A stretch of DNA of 64,000 nucleotides from Paraconexibacter antarcticus (GTDB lineage: Bacteria > Actinomycetota > Thermoleophilia > Solirubrobacterales > Solirubrobacteraceae): contig NZ_CP098502.1 of the NCBI RefSeq assembly GCF_024220175.1, forward strand, positions 3,476,514-3,540,513, read 5' to 3'. Of the stretch, positions 25,927 to 34,325 are shown one piece after another; position 1 is the stretch's first letter, and every line of letters starts with the position of its first letter. The translations under genes were made by a program, and so were the position numbers. The notes under the pieces were generated by a model that made no database searches, had not been told where the DNA came from, and was given only the letters and a program-made list of their open reading frames with translations.

Positions 25927-25946
25927 CCTAGATGATTGATTCCGCG
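25927..25946 (+). repeat. Left inverted repeat of the IS982 element with target CTAG
   Basis: Reads CCTAGATGATTGATTCCGCG. It matches the right end (26954-26935, minus strand) at 18 of 20 positions. CTAG at 25928-25931 is the presumed target copy. Confidence 0.75.
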
Positions 25947-26949
25947 GTCTGGTCAGCTGGTGTAGTTGGCCAGGGCGCGGGTCGGGCGGCCGAGGTGGCT
26001 GTTGAGGTAGATGCCGGCGGTGAGGGCGAGCATGCGTTGCAGGACGCGGCCGCGGAGGTTGTGCAGGGTCCGGGCGCCATGGCGTTCGAGGCTGAGCAGG
26101 TCTTTGCAGGTCCAGAAGATCGACTCCACGCGTTGGCGGACCTTGGCCAGCCGTGGCGCGGTCTGGGGTTCGTCTTTGCGTGGGGGCCGTAGTAGCAGGG
26201 CTCCCATCTGCCCGATCGCGGCGGCGAAGTCGCGGCCGGAGTAGTTCTTGTCGCCGATGATCGTCTCGCCGCCACGGAGCGCGCCGGGGAGCATCGAGAG
26301 GGCGACGTCGCGTTCGGGCCGGTCGGCCCCGAGCAGCCGTAGCGCTCTGGGCGTGCCGTCCAGGCCGAAGACGCCGTGCAGGCGCATGCCGAAGAACCAG
26401 CGGGAGTGGCTGGGGCAGTAGCCGTAGGCGGCAGCGTCGGCGATCGCATCACCGAGGCGGCCCGCGCCGGCGCGCTTGACGGTCTCGCGCGAGCGCGCGG
26501 TTTCCACCGGGGTTGAGTCGATGACGACGACGTCATCCCAGTACCCCGGGCACTCGCGGGCGAGCACGGAGAGGACGTGTTCCAGCTCATCGACCAGCCG
26601 GGCGCGGCGTTTGTGCCAGCCCGACTGGCCGATCAACGACGGAAACAAGCCGGTGAGCTGCCGGCCGGCGGCGCGCAAGAACCGCCGGTCGGAGGTGATG
26701 CCCATCATCGACTGTGCGACGAGCAACGTGATGACCTCCGCGTCGCTGAGCCTGCGCCTGGCGTTCGCCGCCTTCTCAGGAAGGAGATCGTCGGCGATGC
26801 AGAACACTGTGATGAGCAGCAGGTCGAGGTCGGCGTCCAATCGAGGCCCCCAGGGTCGGCGATGGGTGTTGTGAGCACCGCCGACTTCGACCTGCCTGCT
26901 TATGTCCCCTCCAAACCCACGCCCCCAACCCAGGCGTGGAATCACTCAT
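25932..26949 (-). mobile_element. IS982-family insertion sequence
   Basis: About 1.02 kb between two CTAG copies (25928-25931 and 26950-26953), with matching ends that share ATGATTGATTCC/ATGAGTGATTCC. It carries one transposase on the minus strand. Because CTAG is itself a palindrome, the exact boundary and duplication length (2-4 bp) cannot be fixed by eye. The element sits directly at the TAG stop of the 207-residue gene and upstream of ilvD. Confidence 0.82.
25953..26840 (-). CDS. IS982-family transposase
   Basis: A 295-residue DDE transposase. The N-terminus LDADLDLLLITVFCIADDLL and RRLSDAEVITLLVAQSMMG is the family's helical domain. The catalytic core shows VVVIDSTPVETARSR (first Asp), GETIIGDKNYSG (second Asp) and KVRQRVESIFWTCK (Glu). 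The basic YGYCPSHSRWFFGMRLH motif is typical of actinobacterial IS982 members. TTG 26840, behind GGGGG, gives the family's usual length; an in-frame GTG at 26945 would lie in the terminal repeat. The frame is intact, so the element may still move. Confidence 0.85.
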   Translation of the reverse strand: MDADLDLLLITVFCIADDLLPEKAANARRRLSDAEVITLLVAQSMMGITSDRRFLRAAGRQLTGLFPSLIGQSGWHKRRARLVDELEHVLSVLARECPGYWDDVVVIDSTPVETARSRETVKRAGAGRLGDAIADAAAYGYCPSHSRWFFGMRLHGVFGLDGTPRALRLLGADRPERDVALSMLPGALRGGETIIGDKNYSGRDFAAAIGQMGALLLRPPRKDEPQTAPRLAKVRQRVESIFWTCKDLLSLERHGARTLHNLRGRVLQRMLALTAGIYLNSHLGRPTRALANYTS

Positions 26950-26954
26950 CTAGG
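26935..26954 (-). repeat. Right inverted repeat of the IS982 element with target CTAG
   Basis: On the minus strand CCTAGATGAGTGATTCCACG, differing from the left end only at positions 10 and 18 of this 20-base core. Confidence 0.75.
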
Positions 26955-27573
26955 CGGCGCTCGTGCCGCTCGCGCTGCGGCGCTCGCGAGCCAGGCGCGC
27001 GCGTTCCCACTCGCTCAGGCGCCACAGGTCGCGGCGGGCCTGCTTCGGGTCGACCTGGCGGCCGGGAAGGTGCATGTTCGCGCTGTCGATGAGACGCCGC
27101 TCGTCCCCGGTGAGGGCCATCCACTTCGCGAGCACGTCGTCGCTGTCGGGCAGCCGCGGGCTGCCGTAGGGGCGCGTCTCGTCCGGGAACTCCACGCAGT
27201 ACTCGTTCAGCAGGTGCCGGGTCTGGGGCAGGAAGGCGACGATCGGCTTGTGCGGGTAGACGAGGTAGGCGTACGGCGCGCCCGCGTCCGTCTGGGTGCT
27301 CGCACCGGGCTCGGGGCCCTCGGCGAGGCGGCCCCACACGCGGATGAACCCGAGGTCGCGGTACATCGCCCACTCCTCCTCGTTGACGCACGAGCGCAGC
27401 AGCTGCCGGGCGCGCTGCTCGGCGCGGCGCTCGCGGCCGGGGTCGAAGCCGTCGTCCGGGACGATCTGTCGACGGGCGCGGCGCCGGTCGAGGGCTTCCC
27501 GCGTCTGCGGCCACGCGACCTCCCAGAGGAGGGCGACGATGACGATCAGGGTGGCGCTGAAGGCGAGGAGCAC
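26950..27573 (-). CDS. Hypothetical membrane-anchored protein
   Basis: A 207-residue protein with one N-terminal hydrophobic segment (LLAFSATLIVIVALLWEVAW), then a basic and acidic cytoplasmic or periplasmic domain with WAMYRDLGFIRVWGRLAEG, YAYLVYPHKPIVAFLP, WMALTGDERRLIDSANMHLP. It resembles conserved actinobacterial hypothetical proteins without an assigned role. GTG 27573 is the start. Its TAG stop (26952-26950) lies inside the CTAG target of the IS982 element and is preserved by the insertion. It precedes ilvD on the same strand; the two are now 1.1 kb apart. Confidence 0.75.
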   Translation of the reverse strand: MLLAFSATLIVIVALLWEVAWPQTREALDRRRARRQIVPDDGFDPGRERRAEQRARQLLRSCVNEEEWAMYRDLGFIRVWGRLAEGPEPGASTQTDAGAPYAYLVYPHKPIVAFLPQTRHLLNEYCVEFPDETRPYGSPRLPDSDDVLAKWMALTGDERRLIDSANMHLPGRQVDPKQARRDLWRLSEWERARLARERRSASGTSAA

Positions 27574-27612
27574 GGGCGACGCGGCGGCGGGCGTAACGGG
27601 CGGGTCTCGAGC

Positions 27613-27861
27613 TTACGCGCCTCCGGCGGCGCGCGGGAAGAAGATGACTCGCTCGGCGTCGCGCGGGATCTCGTCGAAGGCCTTGACCATCCGCGCCTCG
27701 CGGCGTCCGGAGGCAGCGGTCTGCGGCACCGCGGCCCACATGCCCTGGTCGAGCTGCGCGCGGAACTCGTCCACGAGACGCTGCTCGTCCGCGGCGACAT
27801 CCAGGTCGCCTTCCGCGAGGACGACCTCACCATGCCCGGGCTTCATCCGCAGGAACCTCAC
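27613..27861 (-). CDS. Small conserved hypothetical protein
   Basis: An 82-residue protein starting at GTG 27861 (VRFLRMKPGHGEVVLAEGD) with an alternative ATG at 27846. The middle (AADEQRLVDEFRAQLDQGMW) is helical and amphipathic, and the C-terminus AFDEIPRDAERVIFFPRAAGG is strongly conserved in style with Solirubrobacterales proteins I recall. No function is known. It reads as a compact alpha/beta single-domain protein. It is followed by the 207-residue gene after 39 nt and preceded by thiD at 80 nt, all on the minus strand. Confidence 0.7.
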   Translation of the reverse strand: MRFLRMKPGHGEVVLAEGDLDVAADEQRLVDEFRAQLDQGMWAAVPQTAASGRREARMVKAFDEIPRDAERVIFFPRAAGGA

Positions 27862-27941
27862 CCGATCGAGTATGGCAAAGGGCACCGCCCCCGCCCACCG
27901 GTTCTGCGCCCGCTCGGGCGCCGGGCGGCCCCAGGGGAGCG

Positions 27942-28955
27942 CTACGACGCCAGGTCGCCGGGCCGAGCGGGCGCGCCCCGCCGCGCGGCCAGGCCGAGGA
28001 CGTCGACGGGACCGGCGCCGGCCCCGACCCCGCGGAGCCCGTCGCGGACCGCGGCGGACGCCCGGGCCTTCGCCTCCCGGGCCGCCGGCACCGGCCCGAG
28101 GCCGAGCGCGAGCTGCGCCGCCAGCACCGAGGCGTGCGTGCAGCCGGAGCCGTGCGCGGCCCCGTCGGCGTGGCGCTCGCCGCGGATGCGCGTGACCGTC
28201 GTACCGTCGAAGACCGTGTCGATCGCCTCGGTCCGATGACCGCCGGTGACGACGACGACGCTCGGGCCGAGCCGGTGGATCGCGCGCGCGAGCTCCTCCG
28301 CCTCCGCGGCCTCCGCCTCGGGGGTCGCTGCGGTGGGGGTCGCTGCGGCGGGGATCGCCGCGGCGGGGCGGCGGGTGCCCTCCTCGGCGCCCTCCCGGTC
28401 CGCGCGCGGGTGGTCTGCGTGCGAGTGGTCCGCGCGTGGGTCGCCGGCGCGCGGGTGCCCGGCGAGGACCCGGGCCTCCGGCAGGTTCGGCGTGACGACG
28501 GTCGCCCGCGGCAGGATGAGCTCGACGAGCGCCGTGACCGCGCCCTCGTCCAGCAGCCGCGCGCCGGACTCCGCGACCATCACCGGGTCGACGACGACCG
28601 GGACGCCCGGATCGAGCAGCGCGAGGCCGCGCGCGACGGCTGCGGTGCTCTCGGCGCTGCCGAGCATGCCGATCTTCACCGCGGCCACGTCGAGGTCGTC
28701 GACGACCGCGGCGATCTGGGCGACGATCGCGTCGGGCGGCACCGGCCAGACGCCCGTCACCGCCAGCGTGTTCTGGGCGGTGATCGCGGTGATCGCGCTC
28801 GCCCCATGCACGCCGCACGCGGCGAAGGCCTTCAGGTCCGCCTGGATCCCGGCGCCGCCCCCGGAGTCCGACCCCGCGATCGTGAGGCAGACGGGAACGC
28901 GGGGCGGCAGGTCGGGCACGAGCCGCAGGGTAGTGGTCCGCGTCCGGTGGCTCAT
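27942..28955 (-). CDS. thiD: Hydroxymethylpyrimidine/phosphomethylpyrimidine kinase with internal insert
   Basis: A 337-residue ribokinase-fold enzyme that makes HMP-P and HMP-PP for thiamine. The substrate loop is [18 protein letters not shown], the ATP-side motif [10 protein letters not shown], and the anion hole with catalytic Cys is [12 protein letters not shown]. Its length exceeds the usual 260-270 because of an insert at about residues 160-210, with [17 protein letters not shown] and Ala/Pro-rich repeats. ATG 28955 overlaps the dprA stop as ATGA. No TPP riboswitch is visible because it is inside the dprA operon. Other thi genes are absent from the window. Confidence 0.93.
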   Translation of the reverse strand: MSHRTRTTTLRLVPDLPPRVPVCLTIAGSDSGGGAGIQADLKAFAACGVHGASAITAITAQNTLAVTGVWPVPPDAIVAQIAAVVDDLDVAAVKIGMLGSAESTAAVARGLALLDPGVPVVVDPVMVAESGARLLDEGAVTALVELILPRATVVTPNLPEARVLAGHPRAGDPRADHSHADHPRADREGAEEGTRRPAAAIPAAATPTAATPEAEAAEAEELARAIHRLGPSVVVVTGGHRTEAIDTVFDGTTVTRIRGERHADGAAHGSGCTHASVLAAQLALGLGPVPAAREAKARASAAVRDGLRGVGAGAGPVDVLGLAARRGAPARPGDLAS

Positions 28956-30070
28956 GATGCCGCCACGTGGCCGCCGCCGGGGGCCCGCCGGACGAGTCCG
29001 AGGAGCTCGAGCTCGAGCAGTCCGACCCGCGCCGCGTCCGCCGCCTCCGGCGTCGGCGCGCTCGCCGCGGGGCTCTCCCCGTCGAGGACCGCGGCGAGCA
29101 GGGCCTGCAGCCGCGGCTCGAGGCGCGGCGGGACGGCCGGCAGCGGGGCGCGCCCTTCGCCGAGGACGAGGTCCAGGGCGTCGGCGGGCTCGAGGATCAC
29201 CGCAGCGCCCTGGGCGAGCAGCTGGTTGGACCCGCGCGTGCGCGGGCTCCCCGCCCGGCCGGGGACCGCGCCGATGTCGCGTCCGAGGTCGGCCGCGAAG
29301 TCGGCGGTGATGAGCGACCCGGAGCGCTCGGCCGCCTCCACGACGACCGTCGCACGGCCGAGCGCGGCGATGATCCGGTTCCTCGCCGGGAAGGCCCAGC
29401 GCCACGGGGTCGTGCCCGGGGGCAGCTCGGAGACGACGAGCTGCTCCGCCACGAGCCGGCGGTGGACGGCCGCGACGCTCAACGGGTACGCCCGCTCGGG
29501 ACCGCAGGCGAGCACGGCGACCGTCGGGCCGCCCGCCTCCAGGGCGCCGCGATGCGCGGCCGCGTCGATGCCCATCGCCATCCCGCTGACGACGGTCACG
29601 CCGGCGGCGGCCATCCCGCGGCCGAGGAAGCGGGAGAAGGCCTCGGCCTCCGGGAGCGGTCGCCGGGTGCCGACGATCGCGACGGCCGGCGGCCCGCCCT
29701 CCACGGAGCCGGCGAGCCCGGTGAGCAGCGACGGGTCGCCGGAGGCGAAGAGGACCGCCGGCGCGTCGGGACCGGTCCGCAGCCGCTCGGGGTAGCGCGG
29801 GTCATGACGACAGACGGCCGCGACGCCCGCCGCCGCCCAGCGGGCCCGGAGCCCTGCTGTGTCGACGCCCTCCCGGCGTTCGCGCAGGCTCGAGGCGCCT
29901 TCCCCGCCGAGCGACGCGATGAGCGTCTCGTCGGGCAGGGCGAGGACGTCGCGGAGCGGGCGGCGCGAGCGCCAGGCGTACTCGAGGTTGCCGGCCAGTG
30001 CGGCGATGAGCCAGGCCCGGCGGGCGCACGGGTCGCAGGGCAGGGTCGTGACGGGCTCGAGCGCGCTCAT
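28952..30070 (-). CDS. dprA: DNA-processing protein DprA
   Basis: A 372-residue protein with the DprA Rossmann fold: [71 protein letters not shown] and [13 protein letters not shown]. The C-terminal 60 residues form a winged-helix-like domain ([20 protein letters not shown]). DprA loads RecA on incoming single-stranded DNA during transformation. Here it is coupled by ATGA overlaps to comM upstream and thiD downstream, the order seen in many actinobacteria. It acts in the cytoplasm. Confidence 0.95.
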   Translation of the reverse strand: MSALEPVTTLPCDPCARRAWLIAALAGNLEYAWRSRRPLRDVLALPDETLIASLGGEGASSLRERREGVDTAGLRARWAAAGVAAVCRHDPRYPERLRTGPDAPAVLFASGDPSLLTGLAGSVEGGPPAVAIVGTRRPLPEAEAFSRFLGRGMAAAGVTVVSGMAMGIDAAAHRGALEAGGPTVAVLACGPERAYPLSVAAVHRRLVAEQLVVSELPPGTTPWRWAFPARNRIIAALGRATVVVEAAERSGSLITADFAADLGRDIGAVPGRAGSPRTRGSNQLLAQGAAVILEPADALDLVLGEGRAPLPAVPPRLEPRLQALLAAVLDGESPAASAPTPEAADAARVGLLELELLGLVRRAPGGGHVAAS

Positions 30071-31590
30071 GCCGCCGCCTCCGTCTCGGCGCCGGCGTCC
30101 CCGCGCAGGGCGAGAGCGGAGAGCAGATGCGCCTCGTCGACGGTCTCGGCGCCGGCGAGGTCCGCGACCGTGCGGGCGACGCGCAGCACCCGATGGCGTC
30201 CTCGCGCGGACAGCAGCCCGCGCTCGTAGACCCGCGCGAGCAGCCGGTCGGCGCCGTCGTCCAGCCGCAGGTGCCGGCGGAGCAGGCGCGCGTCCATGTG
30301 GGCGTTGCAGGCGACGCCGGTGCCCGCGAGCCGGACCGCCTGCCGCTCGCGCGCGGCGGCGACGCGGTCGCGCTCGGAGGCCGACGTCCGCAGCGACGGC
30401 GCCTGCAGCTCGCCGGCGGTCGGCCGGTCCACGCGGACGGCGAGGTCGATCCGATCCAGGAGCGGACCGCTGAGCCGGCGCGTGTGACGGTCGTGCTCCG
30501 CGACGCTGCAGCGGCACCGCGGGGTGCCGCCGAAGCCGCACGGGCACGGGTTCGTGGCCGCGACGAGCATCGTCCGGCACGGGAAGAGGACGCTCTGCTG
30601 GCCGCGGACGACGAGCACCCGACCGTCCTCGAGCGGCTGGCGCAGCGCCTCCAGGGCGCCACGCGGGAACTCCGAGAGCTCGTCGAGGAAGAGGACGCCG
30701 TGGTGGGCGAGCGTCACCTCGCCGGGCCTCGGGATCGACCCGCCGCCGACGAGGCCGGCCATCGAGATCGAGTGGTGCGGCGCCCGGAACGGCCGCGTGC
30801 ACAGGAGCTCGTCGGTCACGCCGACGCCCGCGATCGACGCGATGCGGGTGACCTCGAGGGCCTCCTGCGGCCCGAGCGGCGGCAGGATCGACGGAAGTCT
30901 GCGGGCGAGCATCGTCTTGCCGGTGCCGGGTGGCCCGCTGAACAGCAGGTTGTGCCCGCCGGCCGCGGCGATCGTCACGGCCTCCAGCGACTCGGCGTGA
31001 CCGCGGACGTCGGCGAGGTCGGGGAGCAGCTCGACGACGCGGGCCCGGTCCCCGTCCTCACCGGCACGGGACGGCGCGGCGCGGCCGGCGAGGATCTCGA
31101 CGACGGCGCGCAGGTTGGCGGCCCCGACCCCGTCGACGCCTTCGAGGAGGCTTGCCTCCCCCACCCGGTCCGGCGCGACGAGCAGCCGCCGCAGGCCCGC
31201 GTCACGGGCACCCTCGGCGACGACGAGCGTGCCCCGGGCGGCCCGGACCTCGCCGCCGAGGCGCAGCTCGCCGTGGACCGCGATGTCCGCGAGGGCGTCG
31301 GGCGCGATGCACCCGATGCACGCGAGGACGCCGCAGGCGATCGCGAGGTCGAACCCGGGGCCGCTCTTCTGCAGCCCGGCCGGCGCGAGGTTCACCGTGA
31401 TGCGCTTCTGCGGGAACTCGAAGCCGGAGTTGGCGACGGCGGCCGCCACCCGTTCGCGGGCCTCGCGGACGGACCGGTCGCCGAGACCGACGATCGTGAA
31501 CGACGGCAGCCCGGGCCGGATGTCGACCTCGACGTCGACGCGACGGGGATCGATGCCGATGAGGGCGAAGGTCGTGATGCGGGTGAGCAC
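30067..31590 (-). CDS. comM: YifB/ComM family Mg chelatase-like AAA ATPase
   Basis: A 507-residue protein. The N-terminal Lon-protease-like domain starts RPGLPSFTIVGLGDRSVREA. The AAA+ core has Walker A GPPGTGKTMLARRLPSILPP near residue 220 and Walker B VLFLDELSEF. The C-terminal region carries a zinc-type CPCGFGG and CRCS cluster and RVARTVADLAGAETVDEAHL. ComM is a branch-migration helicase that extends homologous recombination during natural transformation. GTG 31590 is the start. It heads the comM-dprA-thiD operon and diverges from yraN. Confidence 0.94.
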   Translation of the reverse strand: MLTRITTFALIGIDPRRVDVEVDIRPGLPSFTIVGLGDRSVREARERVAAAVANSGFEFPQKRITVNLAPAGLQKSGPGFDLAIACGVLACIGCIAPDALADIAVHGELRLGGEVRAARGTLVVAEGARDAGLRRLLVAPDRVGEASLLEGVDGVGAANLRAVVEILAGRAAPSRAGEDGDRARVVELLPDLADVRGHAESLEAVTIAAAGGHNLLFSGPPGTGKTMLARRLPSILPPLGPQEALEVTRIASIAGVGVTDELLCTRPFRAPHHSISMAGLVGGGSIPRPGEVTLAHHGVLFLDELSEFPRGALEALRQPLEDGRVLVVRGQQSVLFPCRTMLVAATNPCPCGFGGTPRCRCSVAEHDRHTRRLSGPLLDRIDLAVRVDRPTAGELQAPSLRTSASERDRVAAARERQAVRLAGTGVACNAHMDARLLRRHLRLDDGADRLLARVYERGLLSARGRHRVLRVARTVADLAGAETVDEAHLLSALALRGDAGAETEAAA

Positions 31591-31721
31591 GGCGGGGACG
31601 CTAGGTCCGGCCGCTGTGACGTCTCAACCACACACCTGTGCGCTCTTCGTGCGTGCGGGCGCGCAGTCTCCGAACAGGAACGGGGTAGCGCTGTCGCAGG
31701 TGTCCGCCGCACCATCGACGC

Positions 31722-32093
31722 ATGTCCACCGATCTGCGCCGCACCCTCGGAGCCCATGGCGAGGACCTCGCCGCCGCCCACCTCGAGCGGCTCGGCCACG
31801 TCATCGTCGCGCGCAACCACCGCACCCGTTTCGGCGAGCTCGACCTCGTGACGAGCGTCGGCGGCACGCTCGTGTTCGTGGAGGTGAAGACGCGCCGCGA
31901 GAGCCGGCACGGGTCGCCGTGGGACGCGCTCCACGAGCGCAAGCGGGCGCAGGTGAGACGGATGGCCGCGGCCTACCTCAGCGAGGTGACCGACCGCCCG
32001 GCCGCCCGCGAGATCCGCTTCGACGCGATCGGCATCGTCATCGACCCGCAGGGCCGCCTCTGCCGGCTCGACCACCTCGAGGGCGCGTTCTGA
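31722..32093 (+). CDS. yraN: YraN family endonuclease-like protein
   Basis: A 123-residue protein of the UPF0102 family with a PD-(D/E)xK nuclease core: LGAHGEDLAAAHLERLGH, NHRTRFGELDLVTSVGG (acidic residue), LVFVEVKTRRESRHG (the ExK). It normally sits between comM/dprA and rnhB in Gram-positive bacteria, as here, although it is on the opposite strand. Cellular role is not settled; a Holliday-junction-resolvase-like fold is predicted. It is followed by a GC-rich tandem repeat before convergent rnhB. Confidence 0.92.
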   Translation: MSTDLRRTLGAHGEDLAAAHLERLGHVIVARNHRTRFGELDLVTSVGGTLVFVEVKTRRESRHGSPWDALHERKRAQVRRMAAAYLSEVTDRPAAREIRFDAIGIVIDPQGRLCRLDHLEGAF

Positions 32094-32160
32094 TGCCGGC
32101 GGGCGGCGGGACGCGGCCGGGGTGCCGGAGCGTCGCGAAGCACGAGGGACCACCGCGGCG

Positions 32161-32219
32161 GCCGCCGGGCCGCGCTCTCCGGCCGCCGGGCCGCGCTCCC
32201 CGGCCGCCCGGCGCGCTGC
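32161..32219. repeat. 21-bp tandem repeat between yraN and rnhB
   Basis: Two nearly identical 21-bp units (32161-32181 and 32182-32202, one C/T difference) starting GCCGCCGGGCCGCGCTC, then a third degenerate copy running into the rnhB stop. Each unit contains GGCC/CCGG dyads. It fills the space between convergent genes and could act as a terminator. Confidence 0.6.
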
Positions 32220-32936
32220 TCAGAGGGCGAGCTGCTGGTACGCCGTCGACTGGAAGCTCATGCGGTGCAGCGGCGAGACGCCGTGGCGCTGGATCGCGTC
32301 GCGGTGGACGGGCGTTGAGTAGCCCATGTGCTCGGCGAAGTGCCAGCCCGGGTGGAGCGCGTCGGCGCGGACCATGAACCGGTCGCGCGAGACCTTGGCG
32401 AGGATCGAGGCGGCGGCGATGGCCGCGCTCGTCGCGTCGCCGTCGACGATGGCGCGCTGCTCGCGCCCGAAGTCGGGGACCCGGAAGCCGTCGACGAGGC
32501 AGAGGACGCTGCCCGCGGGGATGCCGTCGCTCACGCGCTCGAGGGCGTCGCGGAGGGCGTCGAGGTTCGTCCGGTGCAGGCCGCGCGCGTCGATCGACTC
32601 GGCGCTGCGGGACACGACGACCGACCGCATCGCGCAGCGGAGGACGAGCGGGTACAGCCGCTCGCGGGCCTCGGGCGTGTGCTGCTTGGAGTCGTTCAGC
32701 AGCGAGAGGGCGCGGACCTCGCGGACGCCGAGGGCGTGGAGGTCGAAGAGGACGCCGGCGGCGACGAGCGGCCCGGCCAGGCAGCCGCGGCCGGCCTCGT
32801 CGGCTCCGGCGACGTACCGGACGCCGAGGCGGCGGTCGTGCTGGAAGAGCCGGCGGCCCGCCGGGCGCTTGCGGCGGCCCTTCGGCTTCGGCGCGCGGCG
32901 GGCCTTGCCGGGGACGACGGCGCCCGCGGGCGTCAC
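32220..32936 (-). CDS. rnhB: Ribonuclease HII
   Basis: A 238-residue type-2 RNase H. The active-site segment YVAGADEAGRGCLAGPLVAA holds the first Asp-Glu pair, VDGFRVPDFG and the SAAIAAASILAKVSRDRFM segment supply the rest, and STPVHRDAIQRHGVSPLHR closes the family. It removes RNA or single ribonucleotides from DNA. About 35 basic residues precede the core (APKPKGRRKRPAGRRLFQ). The start is GTG 32936, four bases after the lepB stop; a longer in-frame version would overlap lepB and is rejected. It is the last gene of the rpsP-to-rnhB block. Confidence 0.94.
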   Translation of the reverse strand: MTPAGAVVPGKARRAPKPKGRRKRPAGRRLFQHDRRLGVRYVAGADEAGRGCLAGPLVAAGVLFDLHALGVREVRALSLLNDSKQHTPEARERLYPLVLRCAMRSVVVSRSAESIDARGLHRTNLDALRDALERVSDGIPAGSVLCLVDGFRVPDFGREQRAIVDGDATSAAIAAASILAKVSRDRFMVRADALHPGWHFAEHMGYSTPVHRDAIQRHGVSPLHRMSFQSTAYQQLAL

Positions 32937-32940
32937 GTCG

Positions 32941-33549
32941 CTAGAAGATGCCGATGCGCTTCGGGGGCCAGTAGGTGGCGAAGGCGCCACCGATGATCCA
33001 TCCGCGGGGAACAGGGCCCCAGAAGCGACTGTCGTCGGACTGGCCACGATTGTCGCCCATCATGAAGTAGTGCCCGGCGGGAATCTTGATCGGCTTGGGG
33101 AAGTTGCACTCATCGGTCCCCGTGCAGGGGTTGATGAAGGGCTCCTTCGCGCGCTTGCCGTTGCGGATGACGTGCCCGTCGACGATCGCGATCGTGTCGC
33201 CGGGACCGGCGACGACGCGCTTGATGAAGTTCACCGAGTCCTTCTTCGGCGTCTCCTGGTCGCAGGCCTGGCCGGCGACCCGGATCTTGGCGCCGCAGGT
33301 CTGCGTGGACGCGCCGACGGGCGGGTGGAAGACGACGATCTCGCCGATCTCCGGATCGGAGAACCGGTTGCCGATGCGGTTGACGAGGACCCGCTGACCG
33401 ACCGTCAGGGTCGGGACCATCGACTCGCTGGGGATCCGGTACGGCTTGACGAGGAACGCCTGGATGCCGAGCGCGAGGCCCAGCGCCACGGCGACGATGA
33501 CGACGAGCTCGACCAGCGAGCTCGTCGTGGACTTCTCGCCCTTGGTCAC
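32941..33549 (-). CDS. lepB: Signal peptidase I
   Basis: A 202-residue membrane serine protease that cuts signal peptides. One N-terminal transmembrane segment ([20 protein letters not shown]) is followed by the catalytic serine in [10 protein letters not shown] (Ser43) and the general-base lysine in [11 protein letters not shown]. Box E is [20 protein letters not shown]. The domain II insert contains a cysteine pair (TCGAK, QACDQ) and another (PCTGTDECN). GTG 33549 overlaps the rplS stop as GTGA. It is a single-copy type I enzyme in this cluster. Confidence 0.95.
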   Translation of the reverse strand: MTKGEKSTTSSLVELVVIVAVALGLALGIQAFLVKPYRIPSESMVPTLTVGQRVLVNRIGNRFSDPEIGEIVVFHPPVGASTQTCGAKIRVAGQACDQETPKKDSVNFIKRVVAGPGDTIAIVDGHVIRNGKRAKEPFINPCTGTDECNFPKPIKIPAGHYFMMGDNRGQSDDSRFWGPVPRGWIIGGAFATYWPPKRIGIF

Positions 33550-34160
33550 GCCTCGGCGTTACCGTCGGCCGGGGCATCGCCCTCGGCCTCGGCCACCGGC
33601 TCACCCGCGGGAGCGTCTTCGGCGGGAGCGTCCGTGGCCGGCGCGTCGGCCTCGGCGGCGGGCGCCTCGGCGACTTCGGCCTCGGCGGCAGCGGCGTCCG
33701 CGGCGGCCTGGGCCTCCGCAGCCTCGGCGGCCTGCGCCTCGGCGGCGGCCTCCGCGGCCGCGGCCTCGGCGGCCGGGTCGTGGATGAGACCCGGGACGAC
33801 GACCTGCTCGGGCCCGGTGTAGCGACGCTCGCGGACGCGGGCGCTCTTGCCGACGCGATCGCGCAGGTAGTAGAGCTTCGCGCGGCGGACGTCACCGCGG
33901 GCGGCGACCTCGATCTTCTCGATCTTCGGCGAGTGCAGCGGGAACGTGCGCTCCACGCCGACGCCGAACGACTGCTTGCGGACGGTGAACGTCTCGCGGG
34001 CGCCGTGGCCCTGGCGCTTGATGACGATCCCCTCGAAGACCTGGGTCCGCTTGCGCGTGCCCTCGATCACCTGGAAGTGGACCTTGACGCGGTCACCCGG
34101 CTGGAACACGGGGACGCGGCGCAGCTGCGCGCGCTCGAGGGACTCAATGACAGTGCTCAT
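33546..34160 (-). CDS. rplS: Ribosomal protein L19 with long acidic Ala/Glu tail
   Basis: A 204-residue L19. The first 125 residues are a normal L19 ([58 protein letters not shown]), which sits at the interface between the two ribosomal subunits. From about residue 127 a 78-residue tail rich in Ala, Glu and Asp follows ([19 protein letters not shown]), predicted disordered or helical and strongly acidic. Ordinary L19 is about 115 residues. The 19 bases before ATG 34160 are all pyrimidines, with no Shine-Dalgarno. It is cotranscribed with lepB and rnhB. Confidence 0.95.
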   Translation of the reverse strand: MSTVIESLERAQLRRVPVFQPGDRVKVHFQVIEGTRKRTQVFEGIVIKRQGHGARETFTVRKQSFGVGVERTFPLHSPKIEKIEVAARGDVRRAKLYYLRDRVGKSARVRERRYTGPEQVVVPGLIHDPAAEAAAAEAAAEAQAAEAAEAQAAADAAAAEAEVAEAPAAEADAPATDAPAEDAPAGEPVAEAEGDAPADGNAEA

Positions 34161-34179
34161 AAGGAGGAGAAGGGGAAGG
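34161..34179 (-). promoter_or_regulatory. Pyrimidine tract in place of a ribosome binding site for rplS
   Basis: On the minus strand the 19 bases directly before the rplS ATG are all C or T, ending CTCCTCCTT. This resembles the anti-Shine-Dalgarno end of 16S rRNA rather than a Shine-Dalgarno. Confidence 0.5.
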
Positions 34180-34325
34180 CGTTTAGCGCGGGCGTGCGGG
34201 GTCGCACTGGGCCGGCGCGCGGACTGGTGATGGTAGCGGACCGACCTCGGCCGGCGCGCCGCGACCCCTGGTGACCGCCGGCCTCACGGTCACCGTGACG
34301 TTCCGCGGCGCAGCCGAGGAACTCG

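Noticed and set aside
28325..28462. Possible CRISPR-like short repeats in thiD
   Set aside because: Units are short, degenerate and in frame with the protein; no regular spacer pattern.
32220..33047. RNase HII starting at an ATG at 33047
   Set aside because: The extra residues overlap lepB in another frame and have no family similarity; GTG 32936 lies just after the lepB stop.
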